Positions 30,214 to 39,700 of a stretch of 58,582 nt of DNA are shown piece after piece. The stretch covers positions 1 to 58,582 of the forward strand of contig JACVRA010000240.1 of NCBI GenBank assembly GCA_019828545.1. The letters are read 5' to 3'. Each line of letters starts with the position of its first letter. Positions within the stretch are counted from its first letter, which is position 1. Source of the DNA: Paracamarosporium sp. OC-R06-R3 (taxonomy: Eukaryota; Ascomycota; Dothideomycetes; Pleosporales; Didymosphaeriaceae). Below the pieces are notes generated by a model. It saw only the letters and a program-made list of their open reading frames with translations. It was not told the origin of the DNA and did not search any database. The translations under genes and the position numbers were made by a program.

Positions 30214-32280
30214 TTACTCTGACACTTGCACGAGGCTTTTCTTGTCGGGAGATAGTAGCATGCAAGCGTGGTTTGGATCGCGAAAGCCGTTGGGGTGGCA
30301 CCATGTGGTGCAGCCGATTTCCCGTGTGATTCCAAGCCTTGTCGCGTCGTGACATTTGCATGTAGAAGTGTCGCAGCGTCCTTTGCAGTCGCACGAGAGC
30401 AACGGCTTTGCAACCGTCTTGAACGCTGCCACAGCCGCGAGCTCGGTATCTGACAGCGATAGGTGCGTACACTCTGGGTCTTCTGCGCGCTCCACGAGCA
30501 AGTCGAGGACCGCCGTTAGCAGCTGGGGGATGTGCTCGTTGGTGGTATTCGGATGGGTGATGATATAGTCGAGGTTTTTCATGATGGGTTCGATGGCACT
30601 CTGCGTCCATATCTGGCCGGCAGCCATGAAAGAATCGTCCAACGTCAATACAGAGTGGACGATGGGAGCGCCTGGCATCATGATGACTGTGTCGCCGGGT
30701 TCCAGGTAGATAAGCTTCATGGAGCCTGGTGGCGGTTTCCAACTTGCGCTGAAGAAGAGTAGGGAGGTTAGTGGAACTTCGTTTAGAAGGGGAGGGTGGG
30801 AAAGCAATACGCACCCTTCTTCGCCGAACGTTTGTCTCGCGTTCTCATCCCACGGACCCTGATAGATGAACCAAAGCTTCACGCCCGAGAGACATGTTGC
30901 CCAAGTGCCGTTGAGTACATCCAAGTGAGCCAGCGTGAGCGATCCTCGCTCTGCGTGGGGAGCGAAGCGCTGGAGAGTTTCCAGGTCGGCGAGCCAGTCC
31001 GGCTCCTGCTTCTGCTTTCTCGCAGTATATCCGGTACTTAAGGTCCTTGCACTAAGTGCAATGCACAAATTGGAAAGGAAATTCCATCGGGTGGCAGAGG
31101 TAATGTCTGGCGCAGGGATAGACATCGCAATCTCTTTGGCGATACTAAGCAGATTCTTAGGTGTGTCGCCGCGCCGCAGCCGTTTGTCTTTGGGATAGAT
31201 CTTGCGCCGTTGGTGGCGTTCGAGCAAGTCTGTTAGTCGCTCGGGTAGCGTGCCGCCTCCATCCCCGTAGTCTTGAGTTTCTGCAAAACCGCCCGTGTAG
31301 CATTGTTTAAGAGTGCTACGGATCTTCTCGACCACGTCTTCCGTGTGTCTTACGCTCCCTCGCAAGACGATGACCCCGGCGTGCGCTGTCTTTTCCTCTG
31401 GCCACGCACGAAACAAATCCTCGGTGGTGTCGACGAGATTCGCGCCAGGGCACGTCGCATTCGGGGCGAGCATGTCTAGATCCGATTGTGTGTCAGCGAA
31501 CCAATCTGTCGCCTCTTCTGGCATGATGCTTCGGAGGATTTCCCAATTGGCTCGAAGGTGCTCGCTTTTAGGGTTGTCCTGGTCGTCTTTGGCATAGCTG
31601 TCCATTTCGATGATAAGTTCTCTTAGGCTGTTGACGTGTGAAGTTCTCTTGTCGACCCTATCTTCAGATGTGGTAGCAGCGGGTGGGCTTGTGGAGAATT
31701 GATCCCCCACAGGCACCTCATCCTCTTGCTCGGCCTCGTTCGAGTTTGCTAGGTCAAGACGTGTAGATGTTTCTCCCGAATCTTCTTGACCAAGACGTGT
31801 AGATGATGTTTCTGTCGACTCTTCCCAAGAAACTTGAGCAGGGTGGTCCGCCTTGAGATGGGTGTAATATTTCTTCTTATTTGCAAACGTTTGAGGATGC
31901 TCGCAAAGATAGCACTGAAACTTCTGGTGGCAGTTCTTGTAGTGTGTAGCCAGAGCTTGTACTTGACGGAACATGCTTGTACAGCCATCGAAGCTGCAGT
32001 GGAGGAAACAGACGATCTGGAATTTGTCGTGCAAGGCTAGATGGTTGTGGAGCTTTGGTAAAGAATGGCTTCCGGTGTAGAAACAGCGGTCGCAGTCTTC
32101 GCATCGCACCGTGAGCCGCGTCATGTCCAGCTCATGAGAATCGTATAGGTGTTTTACGAACTCGCGTATGTGTAGATATGGCACTTCTGGTTGGCAGGAC
32201 GTACATGTCAGCTGGACGTCTTGAAGGGGGAGCATGGCAAATAGGACGGCGACGGTGGGTCGTCGTCTTTGCAAAGCCAC
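30214..32280 (-). CDS. JmjC-domain protein with four C2H2 zinc fingers
   Basis: The frame is open from 32280 to 30214 (688 codons unspliced). A 66-nt intron 30749-30814 (GTGCGT, ACTAAC, TTCAG) is probable but keeps the frame. N-terminal fingers: C26/C29-H44/H49, C60/C63-H80/H84, C95/C100-H113/H118 and C123/C126-H141/H146. The C-terminal half is a JmjC fold: AHLDVLNGTW (H452 and D454, the HxD motif), LSGVKLWFIY, then GDTVIMMPGAPIVHSV (H542, the distal iron ligand). So iron and 2-oxoglutarate binding is plausible; the substrate could be histone or another protein. Near the end is a Cys-rich CDCKGRCDTSTCKCH segment. ATG at 32280 or 32235 could be the start. It lacks stops, unlike many neighbours. 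Confidence 0.75.
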   Translation of the reverse strand: MALQRRRPTVAVLFAMLPLQDVQLTCTSCQPEVPYLHIREFVKHLYDSHELDMTRLTVRCEDCDRCFYTGSHSLPKLHNHLALHDKFQIVCFLHCSFDGCTSMFRQVQALATHYKNCHQKFQCYLCEHPQTFANKKKYYTHLKADHPAQVSWEESTETSSTRLGQEDSGETSTRLDLANSNEAEQEDEVPVGDQFSTSPPAATTSEDRVDKRTSHVNSLRELIIEMDSYAKDDQDNPKSEHLRANWEILRSIMPEEATDWFADTQSDLDMLAPNATCPGANLVDTTEDLFRAWPEEKTAHAGVIVLRGSVRHTEDVVEKIRSTLKQCYTGGFAETQDYGDGGGTLPERLTDLLERHQRRKIYPKDKRLRRGDTPKNLLSIAKEIAMSIPAPDITSATRWNFLSNLCIALSARTLSTGYTARKQKQEPDWLADLETLQRFAPHAERGSLTLAHLDVLNGTWATCLSGVKLWFIYQGPWDENARQTFGEEGCVLLSHPPLLNEVPLTSLLFFSASWKPPPGSMKLIYLEPGDTVIMMPGAPIVHSVLTLDDSFMAAGQIWTQSAIEPIMKNLDYIITHPNTTNEHIPQLLTAVLDLLVERAEDPECTHLSLSDTELAAVAAFKTVAKPLLSCDCKGRCDTSTCKCHDATRLGITREIGCTTWCHPNGFRDPNHACMLLSPDKKSLVQVSE
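30749..30814 (-). other. Probable intron inside the JmjC gene
   Basis: GTGCGT donor, ACTAAC branch site and TTCAG acceptor, 66 nt. Removal joins FGEEG to ASWKPPPG just before the second JmjC strand. Length is a multiple of three, so retention would also read through. Confidence 0.55.
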
Positions 32281-33361
32281 TGGAAAGCGCGTATGACGCC
32301 GTAAGTGCTTGTGATGATGGACAATAAACAGGTAATGGGTTTGCAGTTGTGTATGGAGCCTCGTTGGAAACTATGTGTAGAGCCTTTGGCGGGGTTGTGC
32401 GTGAAACCTCGTTAAAGGCTGCGTGTGTAACGTCGTTGGAACCGCGTTAGGAACCACCTCCAGAACCGCTTCAAAGCTCAGACCAGTTACCGACGATGTA
32501 GCATACACGAAGGCACAAACTCAAACACTGTAAATCTCTACGGATCTAGTGAATGTCCAAAGGCCTTGCGGTGCTTCGTTCGGTGCAAATAGTTCAATAC
32601 TGAGTCTTTGCGAGTTGTTTCGCTGCCGCAAGAACACGTATTTTTAACATATGTAACGACGTGTCTGCCACGATTGCCTATGCCTTGTTCATCTGGCTTC
32701 CCTTGGACAGCTTTGCTCAGTCAATCTCACACTTCACTTCTACTTCATCACCATGAGCACAGTCCCATAACTTCCCTTGGAGATCAGGTACTGAAAACCT
32801 AGTCTCCGAGTCGCGTCAACCTCACATGGCATGGGAAGAATGAATGGGGAAGAATGAATGGATTCTGGTCAGCTAGAGCTAGAGTAAAAGCTTTCGGTTC
32901 GATTTGAAGCCAGTGTCCCTCCTCCATGGGTATGTTGAACAACCTCGCGGAAGCCTCGATGCAAACTCGGTGGTATCCATCCCCCAAATCTCGACCCAAC
33001 ACAAACTCTTCGGATCAACAAGTTCCGTGGAAGCCGTGGCGACGCGTGTAACAGGATTTCGAAGCATAAGGCTTGTTCTTCGCGAACGTTAGTCTCACAT
33101 GTGAATGATGCATGGTAGCTGGAGCCTTACCTTGAGCGTGAGACCGACTGGTGGCTGAAGGCGCTGGGCGATTCGCAGGAATAAGCCTCGCGAAGGTACA
33201 GTGAGGCGGAACAGCGGAATCTGAACCTGACTCAGGAGTCCGACTGACGGCTGAAGGCGGCGGGCGATTGCAAGAAGGAGCCGAGCCCCGCGAAGGTGTC
33301 GATGTTGTCGGGGACATGCTGCGCGTTTAAGGAAGTGGATCTCTGTGGACTTTCAACAGAG
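32281..33361. other. Gap upstream of the JmjC gene
   Basis: No supported gene. It holds several imperfect repeats of a tgcgtgtaacgtcgttgga-like sequence around 32350-32470 and the presumed JmjC promoter. Confidence 0.4.
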
Positions 33362-33473
33362 CTCAGTATCATCGTGGATTGCCATGGGGTTAAGGAAGTG
33401 GATCCCTGCGATACTTGGAGCATTGCAGAGATCCACTTCCTTAACCCTGTGGCAAGCCCACGATGATACTGAG
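33362..33473. repeat. Palindrome, two 55-bp arms
   Basis: The left arm starts ctcagtatcatcgtgg and includes ggttaaggaagtggat. The right arm is its near-perfect inverted complement, ending ccacgatgatactgag at 33473, with almost no loop. A partial third copy (tttaaggaagtggatctctg) lies at 33326-33345. It would form a strong hairpin in RNA. Confidence 0.8.
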
Positions 33474-33873
33474 TGCCGTTGGCAGCCAAAGGGACAAAGA
33501 GCCAGCGACGGTGCTCCAGTGCGGGGCTATATATACGCTAAACGTAGCGGAGGGCGCGATCGGATCTTCCCGCTCCCTCGCCTACCCCAGACTTTCTCTG
33601 AGACCGCCCGGTAGGGGTGTCGGCGCTTGGCTACAGCAGGTCTCGCGCTTTCAACATCTGAACAAACAAGCAGCGGTTTCTCAACAACGACACCGTAGAT
33701 CTCAGCCATTTGTACAGGATTTTAATTGGAAGGCGTGAATCTACCATAGAATTCATTTTCAAGAGATTTGACTGTGTGGTTGTGGAGATGGACTTTTCTG
33801 GCTTAAAGCCTGGGTGTGGCACTTCATGAACAGCTCCTCGCCGGTATCAGTACGGGTCTACAGTACTAGGTAC

Positions 33874-34640
33874 CATGGCAATGGACTTTCTGGCTCAACT
33901 TGATGAACAGCTTCGGCAGTACGGAGCTGAGAAGTGCTCTCGCTCCTTGTTTCGAGGCCCACCTGCTGTTCCAGAGCACCTGCAAGACCCTCATCGTCTT
34001 CGCCGTCTCCGCCTGATTGAACCATGACCAAAGCGATGCACCGCGGAAACGGACACGTACGAACCCACAGACTGTCATTCCGCTTACAACAGACAGCCTC
34101 TCTGTTTCTCCTCCGCGTTCTCACCACATATCGTCCGGCTCGTACGGCTCGTACATCGTTACTGCCGCGCCTCCGCTGCCTGCTCCGCCAGCATCGCAAC
34201 AAGCACAACCATCGACCGCGTCTACGAAGGCACGCAACATGGCCTGCTCTAATAACGGCATGGCACCTTGTGCGAGGAAGCATGGTCTGCAGCAATCAAC
34301 AGCCATAACAGTGGGAGATATCTGTTGAGGCCGACTGCTGCACGACTACGGCGAAGACACGATCGGAGATCTGGTACTTGAGGAGACACATGAGTTAGGG
34401 AGCCTTGTTCGCTCATCCTCTGTACCAAGGAACAATGGGCAATGCTCCTCTTGGTCATCAAGCACATACAGCGTCGATAGCCTGATGAAAAATCAGCTCT
34501 CGATCGAGCTCATCTGGGCCACATCATGCAAAGGAGGTTTTGAAGAGACGTACATCCACGAGGAGAAGAAGTCAAACATCTTTGAGCCTCGTATAGAGAA
34601 TAAAACATCATTTCAAGCAGTACACGCTTTTCCTACTTCG
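33874..34640 (+). pseudogene. Hypothetical plus-strand gene remnant in several frames
   Basis: Successive plus frames look like one protein: ATG 33874 with MAMDFLAQLDEQLRQYG, a Pro/Ser-rich middle with RKRTR (34017-34328), and a C-terminal part in another frame with LLHDYGEDTIGDLVLEETHE, SSWSSSTYSVDSL and SCKGGFEETYIHEEKK. Two frameshifts, near 34020 and 34325, break it. I do not recognise the family. Confidence 0.4.
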
Positions 34641-35257
34641 CGTTCTTGTCTATGCCTGCCTTCACTGATCTGGATAGCAGACACGCTGCTTGCACCCGAG
34701 ATGTCATGGCTGAGCACGCCCTGGCAGACATAGAGAAGGACGTAAAGTGTGAGCTCCCTTTCATGATTGCTCGAGCATCGGCCCAGCTTCCCGAATAGCC
34801 CTCTACGAGCGGAGTTGAGCTTCTCGCCCACTTTCATAGCTCCTGAACCCATATTGGACATCAACTGAGCGCCACGGCTTTCGTTGTAGGAACCCGAGAC
34901 CACGGAGCTAGATGGAACTATCAAATGATATTCGATGGATAGTAATCGCATGAATCAACGAAGGCTGATTCCATGGTTTGTTAAACAACTCCTTTTCTGC
35001 CCTGTTCTATCAGCACCGACACCTACAACTTCTTTTCCGCCAACAAAGGTTAGATGAGCAAAGTTAGCCATCTTATACTCTTATGCGCATTGGCTACAGC
35101 AACGCTGATAACGTAAACACTGATCACACCAGAGCGCCTGTGTGGTTAGCTAGGACATTGCATGCGTCAAGTGTAATGCTACTGGCGACCTTTCGACTGT
35201 ATGGCTCTGGACGGTGGATGGCTCAAGAAATCGATTTCAGCCACCCCCAATAGCTAT
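34641..35257. other. Gap between relics
   Basis: A minus frame 34613-34951 has a basic stretch (GLFGKLGRCSSNHEREL) that could be a gene scrap, but no domain is supported. Otherwise nothing seen. Confidence 0.3.
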
Positions 35258-36453
35258 TTAAGTAGCCTCTTGCCACCACCGATGCGTTAAGACTTGGTCT
35301 ATCGTTGTTCTAGCCGTCGGATCCGGGTTTGTCATTCCAGATATCATGTTCTGTGCCTGGAGACCAAGCTCCTCCCCCCACCGCTCGAATCTTAGTTCAG
35401 GCTGTTCCTTAACTGCCTCCTCAGCTATTTCTGACGCTCCCTTTAGAGCGTTACACCAATCCTCACTGTTAACTTGCTTGAGAAGCCCCTCGGGAACTGG
35501 CCCAAAATAGGAAAAGTGTCGAATCAGGATCTCTTGTTCCGGCCTTATCCCACTCCTTGCTAGCTCTTGGTAATCGTTCAAGAGCAGGAAATCCCCACCC
35601 CCTAGAGCATATATGCACTGTAAACAGAGCTTAGCATAAATTCTTATATTTAAGCATAGCTTACTTACTACTAGTCCAAATGAGAACATGTCTGAAGCCT
35701 TCATTACGCCTCTTCCAGTTTGTCCTTCTGGGCTTCGCCACATGACGTTCCCTATTGCATAAGGGGTCTGACGTGGCTCTCTACCTTCCAACTTAAAAGC
35801 GATATCAAAATCGCCTAGGGCCACATCAGTGACTGTTTTGTTACCCTCTTTATTGCAAGTCCAATTAACGAAGATATTGTCGGGCTTCACATCTGCCTGG
35901 ATTGATTAAATAGAGGTCTTAAATAACAATACTTTCTAGATTTTGGGGAGTGTACCGATGTGGATCTAATTTTTGTTATGCAGTTCTTGTATTGCCTCTC
36001 CTACACGTCGCAGGATTTTCTTCCGTTCTGACAGAGGAAAGTCCAGATCTTCCTGAATCAAGGCGAGTAGGGTGCCTTGGAAATAGGGATAGACTAGAAT
36101 GTTTTCTTCTTGGTTGCAATCAATGTGCATTCGAAGTCGACGGGAATCTGCAAACTCGGCTGCAAGGCGTAGGGACAGGTCGTAGAACGGCCTAGAAACG
36201 CGCTTGAAGACAAAAGACTCATTCTCGGACCTGAATGAGATGGGTCAGAGGCATGGGTAAGTTGAGAATGGTAGGGTTTTGAAACGTACTCGGCTTTGAA
36301 GACGCTGAGCTTATGGTCCAGGCGACGCTGGAGCACCTCGCTTTGAGCGTACACGCGACCGGATTTGCCCACTACGGTGGATACCATCCTGATGCTTGTA
36401 CGGTAGGCAAACCGATTGAAGAGTGTATGATAGGTAAGACGATTGAGAAGCAT
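35258..36453 (-). pseudogene. Protein kinase-like gene, four exons, one in-frame TAG
   Basis: Exons 36453-36290, 36230-35956, 35892-35669 and 35617-35258, with introns of 59, 63 and 51 nt having GTACGT, GTACAC and GTAAGT donors, total 341 codons. Features in order: SGRVYAQSEVLQRRL, FVFKRVSRPFYDL (candidate ATP-binding Lys), ILVYPYFQGTLLALI hinge, IQELHNKN, then IHIDVKPDNIFVNW (catalytic loop with Asp), LGDFDIAF in the DFG position, and GNVMWRSPEGQTG in the APE position. One codon before IHID is TAG (35966-35968), where Trp (TGG) is expected. All else is intact, so this is a recently silenced kinase or a host for read-through. It probably phosphorylates protein, but the DFD variant is unusual. 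Confidence 0.75.
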
Positions 36454-36503
36454 CGAAGAAGAAATGGGTCGACTAGGAAAACACAATGCAAAAAAATAGT
36501 CAA

Positions 36504-36928
36504 AGCTCGGGGAGAAGTGTTACGACGACGACGACGACGACGTCAGCGACAGCAACGTCAGCGATGGTCCCCGCAAGTCTAGGAGGCCTAGGATGTTGAC
36601 GTCCTGGGACATGCAGTGCGCGTTTGGCGAGCTGGTGGCCTGGCTCGCCGAGAAGGAAACGGCCGTCGTTGGTGACGCTGAGAAGAGGGAGACTAGAGGA
36701 AAGAAGAGGAGGAGCTCTGTCGAGATGGAAATGGAAATGGAGATGGAGACGGAGACATTGGCGGCGGCCAAGAAGAGGTTACGTGACAATGATCGGCGCT
36801 ATTTGACGCCTCTACTTACTGCGGCTAATCCCGCTTCGAGCCCGCCTAGTCTGTCCACGTTCAACCTGGCAATCCGACTCGCCAACCTTGCCACGGCCAA
36901 GGGAGATGATTCTCCCCAAGGATCGTAG
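36504..36928 (+). pseudogene. Fragment of the scrambled unnamed family, plus copy 1
   Basis: Begins with LGEKCYDDDDDDVSDSNVSD, encoded by a CGA repeat, then GPRKSRRPRM and GELVAWLAEKETAVVGDAEK, and goes on to a Glu/Met repeat and a Leu-rich tail to 36928. The first part matches the minus ORF at 37879-38652 (LGEKCYDSDSNFSDGPHKS) and the second part matches the plus DNA at 37925-37985. Not recognised outside this window. Confidence 0.5.
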
Positions 36929-37160
36929 GGGGGGTGTTTGATAAGAGGTTTTTTTTTGACAAGAGATGTCTAAGCGGGGTGAACAGGTGATTCTTAACGA
37001 CAGCCTGCGAGACAGCAACAGAAGCTCTTTAAGGCTGCTACCGACTTTTCCGTACGTTAGGCAGACTTTTTGGGCTTTGGGAAAGGTTTGTGGCACTAGT
37101 AGGGCGGTTATTCTCTTTCTATGCAGAACATGGCAGATGCCCCCCTGCACGGCCCAGATA

Positions 37161-37460
37161 CTAAGGTCGATGTAGCCATTCTGGCAGGTAAATCGTGACC
37201 ATGGCCCCCTCCGCCTCCATCGTCAGCCTCGGCGGGATTGTGGGCTGGAACATTGCGAGGGCATCCATTCTCAGACGTCTCGCGTGTGCGTCGGCGTCGG
37301 CGTCCCTAGTCGGTGCGAAATATCTCTTGATATAGTCGCGGCAGTACTTGCAGTTGCACACGTCCGGGCTCCACGATATGTCCGCGGGGTTGTCAGGGCT
37401 CCAAGTGCACTCCCAAAGGTGGTCAATTGCCCGGGCAGGCCGGACAAGACGGCCGACCAC
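37161..37460 (-). pseudogene. Scrambled family: WECTWSPD exon, minus copy
   Basis: A 99-residue minus frame with DHLWECTWSPDNPADISWSPD, then VCNCKYCRDYIKRYFAP, and ending MVTIYLPEWLHRP. The Cys-rich segment recurs on the plus strand at 38965-39008, and the WLHRP end recurs in the minus ORF at about 38225. The element is one exon of the shuffled family. Confidence 0.5.
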
Positions 37461-37849
37461 GTGGTGGAGAAGACGAGACTATTCGGCGAGGAGGATGCAA
37501 TAGATCCAGGCGCATGCGTTCCTCCCCGCCAGCAACAGCGTCCCGCCGCAAGCATTCCTGTACCTGTGTGAGAAGCGGCGACTACAGGCTCCCGGAATCA
37601 AAGGTGCTGGTGCGGCGGCGGTGGGTGACGGCGACGAGTATGAAGGTCTCTTGGGAGGCCGACGACAGACGGCGAGACGCTGACGGAGCCTGGCAAGTTG
37701 GCCGAGCGCCTGAAGAATAGGATGGGCAGTGTATCAAAGAGCAATGCCGCGAGGCAGAAAAGTCTTGTTGGGTGTAGAAATCGTAATGAACAAGTACGGC
37801 CTGTCCAAGGACATGCGTGACGGGCTGTCGGCGATGACGACAGCAACGA

Positions 37850-38103
37850 CAGCGACAACAGCAACAGCAACAGCAACCTCAGCGATGGTCCCCGCAAGTC
37901 CGGGAGGCCCAGAATGTCAACGGCGAGCTGGCGGCCCGGCTCGCCGAGGAGAAGGAAACGGCCGTCGTGGGTGACGCTGAGAACAGGTCCCCAAACGTGC
38001 GCAAGCCTATCGCGTCACGATTAGTCGCACTCGCGTACAAGGACATTCCCCTGCATGAGCGCATCTTGGGTGGAAGGATGCTTTCGCCGAGGAGGCTCAC
38101 ATA
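37850..38103 (+). pseudogene. Scrambled family: plus copy 2
   Basis: DNA gcgatggtccccgcaagtc and ctcgccg-ggagaaggaaacggcc match 36550-36660, and cgcaagcctatcgcgtcacg matches the inverse of 54780-54800. The reading frame is shifted relative to copy 1. It overlaps in antisense the C-terminal part of the minus ORF 37879-38652. Confidence 0.5.
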
Positions 38104-38652
38104 GCATGCGTGCGTTGCCGTCGTAAGGCGATGCCTCGTGCAGCAACTGCGTAAAAGCTGAACACCGACACTCTTGTGTCCTTCAGCGTGCAGGCACGCG
38201 TTCGCGCACCGTCGCCACGGTCGATGTAGCCATTTTGGGCTTGCCTTTTTGCACAGGTCACGGAGCTCGGCGTCGATGACGACCGTCATGGCACGCTCCC
38301 ACTCAGGTCCGGACAAGACGATGCTCAGCTGCATGTCTTGCCACTGGGGGAGTTTGTGGACCGCCCTGAAGAAGAGCACGGCCTCGAGCTCGAAGCACTT
38401 CAGAGCGCCCCCCTGCCATTCCAGGAAGCGCCGGAGGGCGTCGACGTCGTCCTCGCCGACAGCCTGTGACGCATGTCCCTGGACAGGCCTCCTAGACTTG
38501 TGGGGACCATCGCTGAAGTTGCTGTCGCTATCGTAACACTTCTCCCCAAGCTCCGATTCGCGTCTGCCTTGCACGAGCAGCGAATGCATGAGCAGCTCGT
38601 CGATCCTCCTCCCAGTCCACTGGATGCGATACCACACCGGGATGAGCTTCAT
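37879..38652 (-). pseudogene. Scrambled family: longest minus ORF, chimeric C-terminus
   Basis: A 257-residue frame. Residues 1-165 look like genuine protein: VWYRIQWTGRRIDELLMHSL, SELGEKCYDSDSNFSDG, VDALRRFLEWQGGALKC, FELEAVLFFRAVHKLPQW, ERAMTVVIDAELRDLCKKA and PKWLHRP. Upstream, another frame adds a YCDAMLLVY segment. From about residue 190 the ORF reads the antisense of the neighbouring plus copy, so its end is an accident of inversion. No known domain recognised. Confidence 0.5.
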
Positions 38653-38729
38653 GTTGGCCTCGCGCCACGCCGCCGTCTCCTCTCAGTACACCAGCAGCAT
38701 GGCGTCGCAGTATTCCTGCGAGAAGGACG

Positions 38730-38836
38730 GCGCAGAGAACGCGGGCAGAGAGAATGTAGGCAGAGAACGCGGGCAGAGAACGCGGGCAAAGAATACGGGC
38801 AGAGAACAAGAGCAGGTGACAAGGGTAGAGAACGCA
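38730..38836. repeat. Minisatellite 1, gcagagaacgcgg-type
   Basis: Imperfect tandem units of about 10-14 bp (gcagagaacgcgg, gcagagagaatgtag). Adjacent to scrambled-family pieces. It is strongly purine-skewed on the plus strand. Confidence 0.85.
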
Positions 38837-38902
38837 TGCATCCTCCTCGCCGAGTAGTCTCGTCTTCACCCAGTCCTCCGACCTCAAGTGGCTCTCAGGC
38901 AA
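38740..38902 (-). pseudogene. Scrambled family: GEEDA exon pieces
   Basis: The minus frame includes SEDWVKTRLLGEEDAC, and the plus strand at 37460-37500 contains the related EKTRLFGEEDAIDPG. This is further shared exon sequence placed in opposite orientations. Confidence 0.4.
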
Positions 38903-38964
38903 CGCCAGTGCGACCTCTACCGCGTTACCATTACTTGCTAATACCTGATGTTTATAAAGATATC

Positions 38965-39008
38965 TCAGCTTTGGGAGTGCACTTGGAGCCCGGACGTGTG
39001 CAACTGCA
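38965..39008 (+). pseudogene. Scrambled family: WECTWSPD exon, plus copy cut by minisatellite
   Basis: Plus frame LWECTWSPDVCNC, matching the minus exon at 37345-37420 without its central insertion, runs straight into minisatellite 2. The break is at the same Cys-rich position. Confidence 0.5.
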
Positions 39009-39333
39009 ACGAGGGCAGAGAACGAGGGCAGAGAGAACGAGGACAGAGAGAACGAGAGCAGAGAACGAGGACAGAGAGAACGAGAGCAGAGAACGCGGGC
39101 AGAGAGAAAGCGGGCAAAGAACGCGGGCAGAGAGAACGAGGGCAGGGAACGAGGGTAGAGGGAATGAGGGCAGAGAACGAGGGCAGAGAACGTAGGCAGA
39201 GAACGAGCGTAGAGAACGAGCGTAGAGAATGCAGGTAGAGGACGTAGGTAGAGAATGCGGGTAGAGAATGCGGGCAGAGAGAACGCAGGCAGAGAACGAG
39301 GGCAAAGAACGAAGGCAGAGAACGAGGGCAGAG
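39008..39333. repeat. Minisatellite 2, gagggcagagaac-type, about 325 bp
   Basis: More than 20 imperfect units of gcagagaacgagg, gcagagagaacgagg and cgtagagaac. Almost no pyrimidines except a regular C and T. Open in all plus frames, but the encoded Arg/Glu/Gln repeats are not credible protein. Confidence 0.9.
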
Positions 39334-39522
39334 CACAAACCTATTAGAAGTAGAAAAAAAAGGCGGCATCTATGCAAACAACTTGATCGTCAATATAAAA
39401 GCGAGCGATAGCAGTGAATAGGGCCAGCAGCAACAGCGGAAGCGCCCCACCCCACCAAAACCCCACCAAAACCTCGGGGGAAAATCCCCGCACCGACGCA
39501 ACGCAGCAGCTCTACAAAGAAA

Positions 39523-39700
39523 CAAGGTTAGACGCGACATTCACGAGTGCCGTAGTGCAGAGACTGGAGGCGTACAGCTGGATGGATGCATGGATGCATG
39601 GAGGAACGAGGCAGCACTTTCATCTGGTGTTGTTGTGGCCTCGAGACAGTGGGCTGGCTGGTGGTTTGGTGTTCGTTGGGCGCGCACTGACTGCCCGCCA
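39523..39700 (+). repeat. Dispersed repeat, copy 1
   Basis: Shares gttgttgtggcctcgagaca, gggctggctggtggtttggt, tggatgcatggaggaacgag and the upstream acgagtgccgtagtgcag with copies at 52270 and 53870. No coding frame is common to all copies. It could be a solo LTR or part of one. Confidence 0.7.

Noticed and set aside
34613..34951. RhoGAP-like fragment on the minus strand
   Set aside because: Only a short basic stretch suggested it; no GAP motif follows.
38952..39377. ORFs across the minisatellite on both strands
   Set aside because: They translate a short repeat into Arg/Glu/Gln or Ser/Leu/Pro runs; openness follows from the unit sequence.
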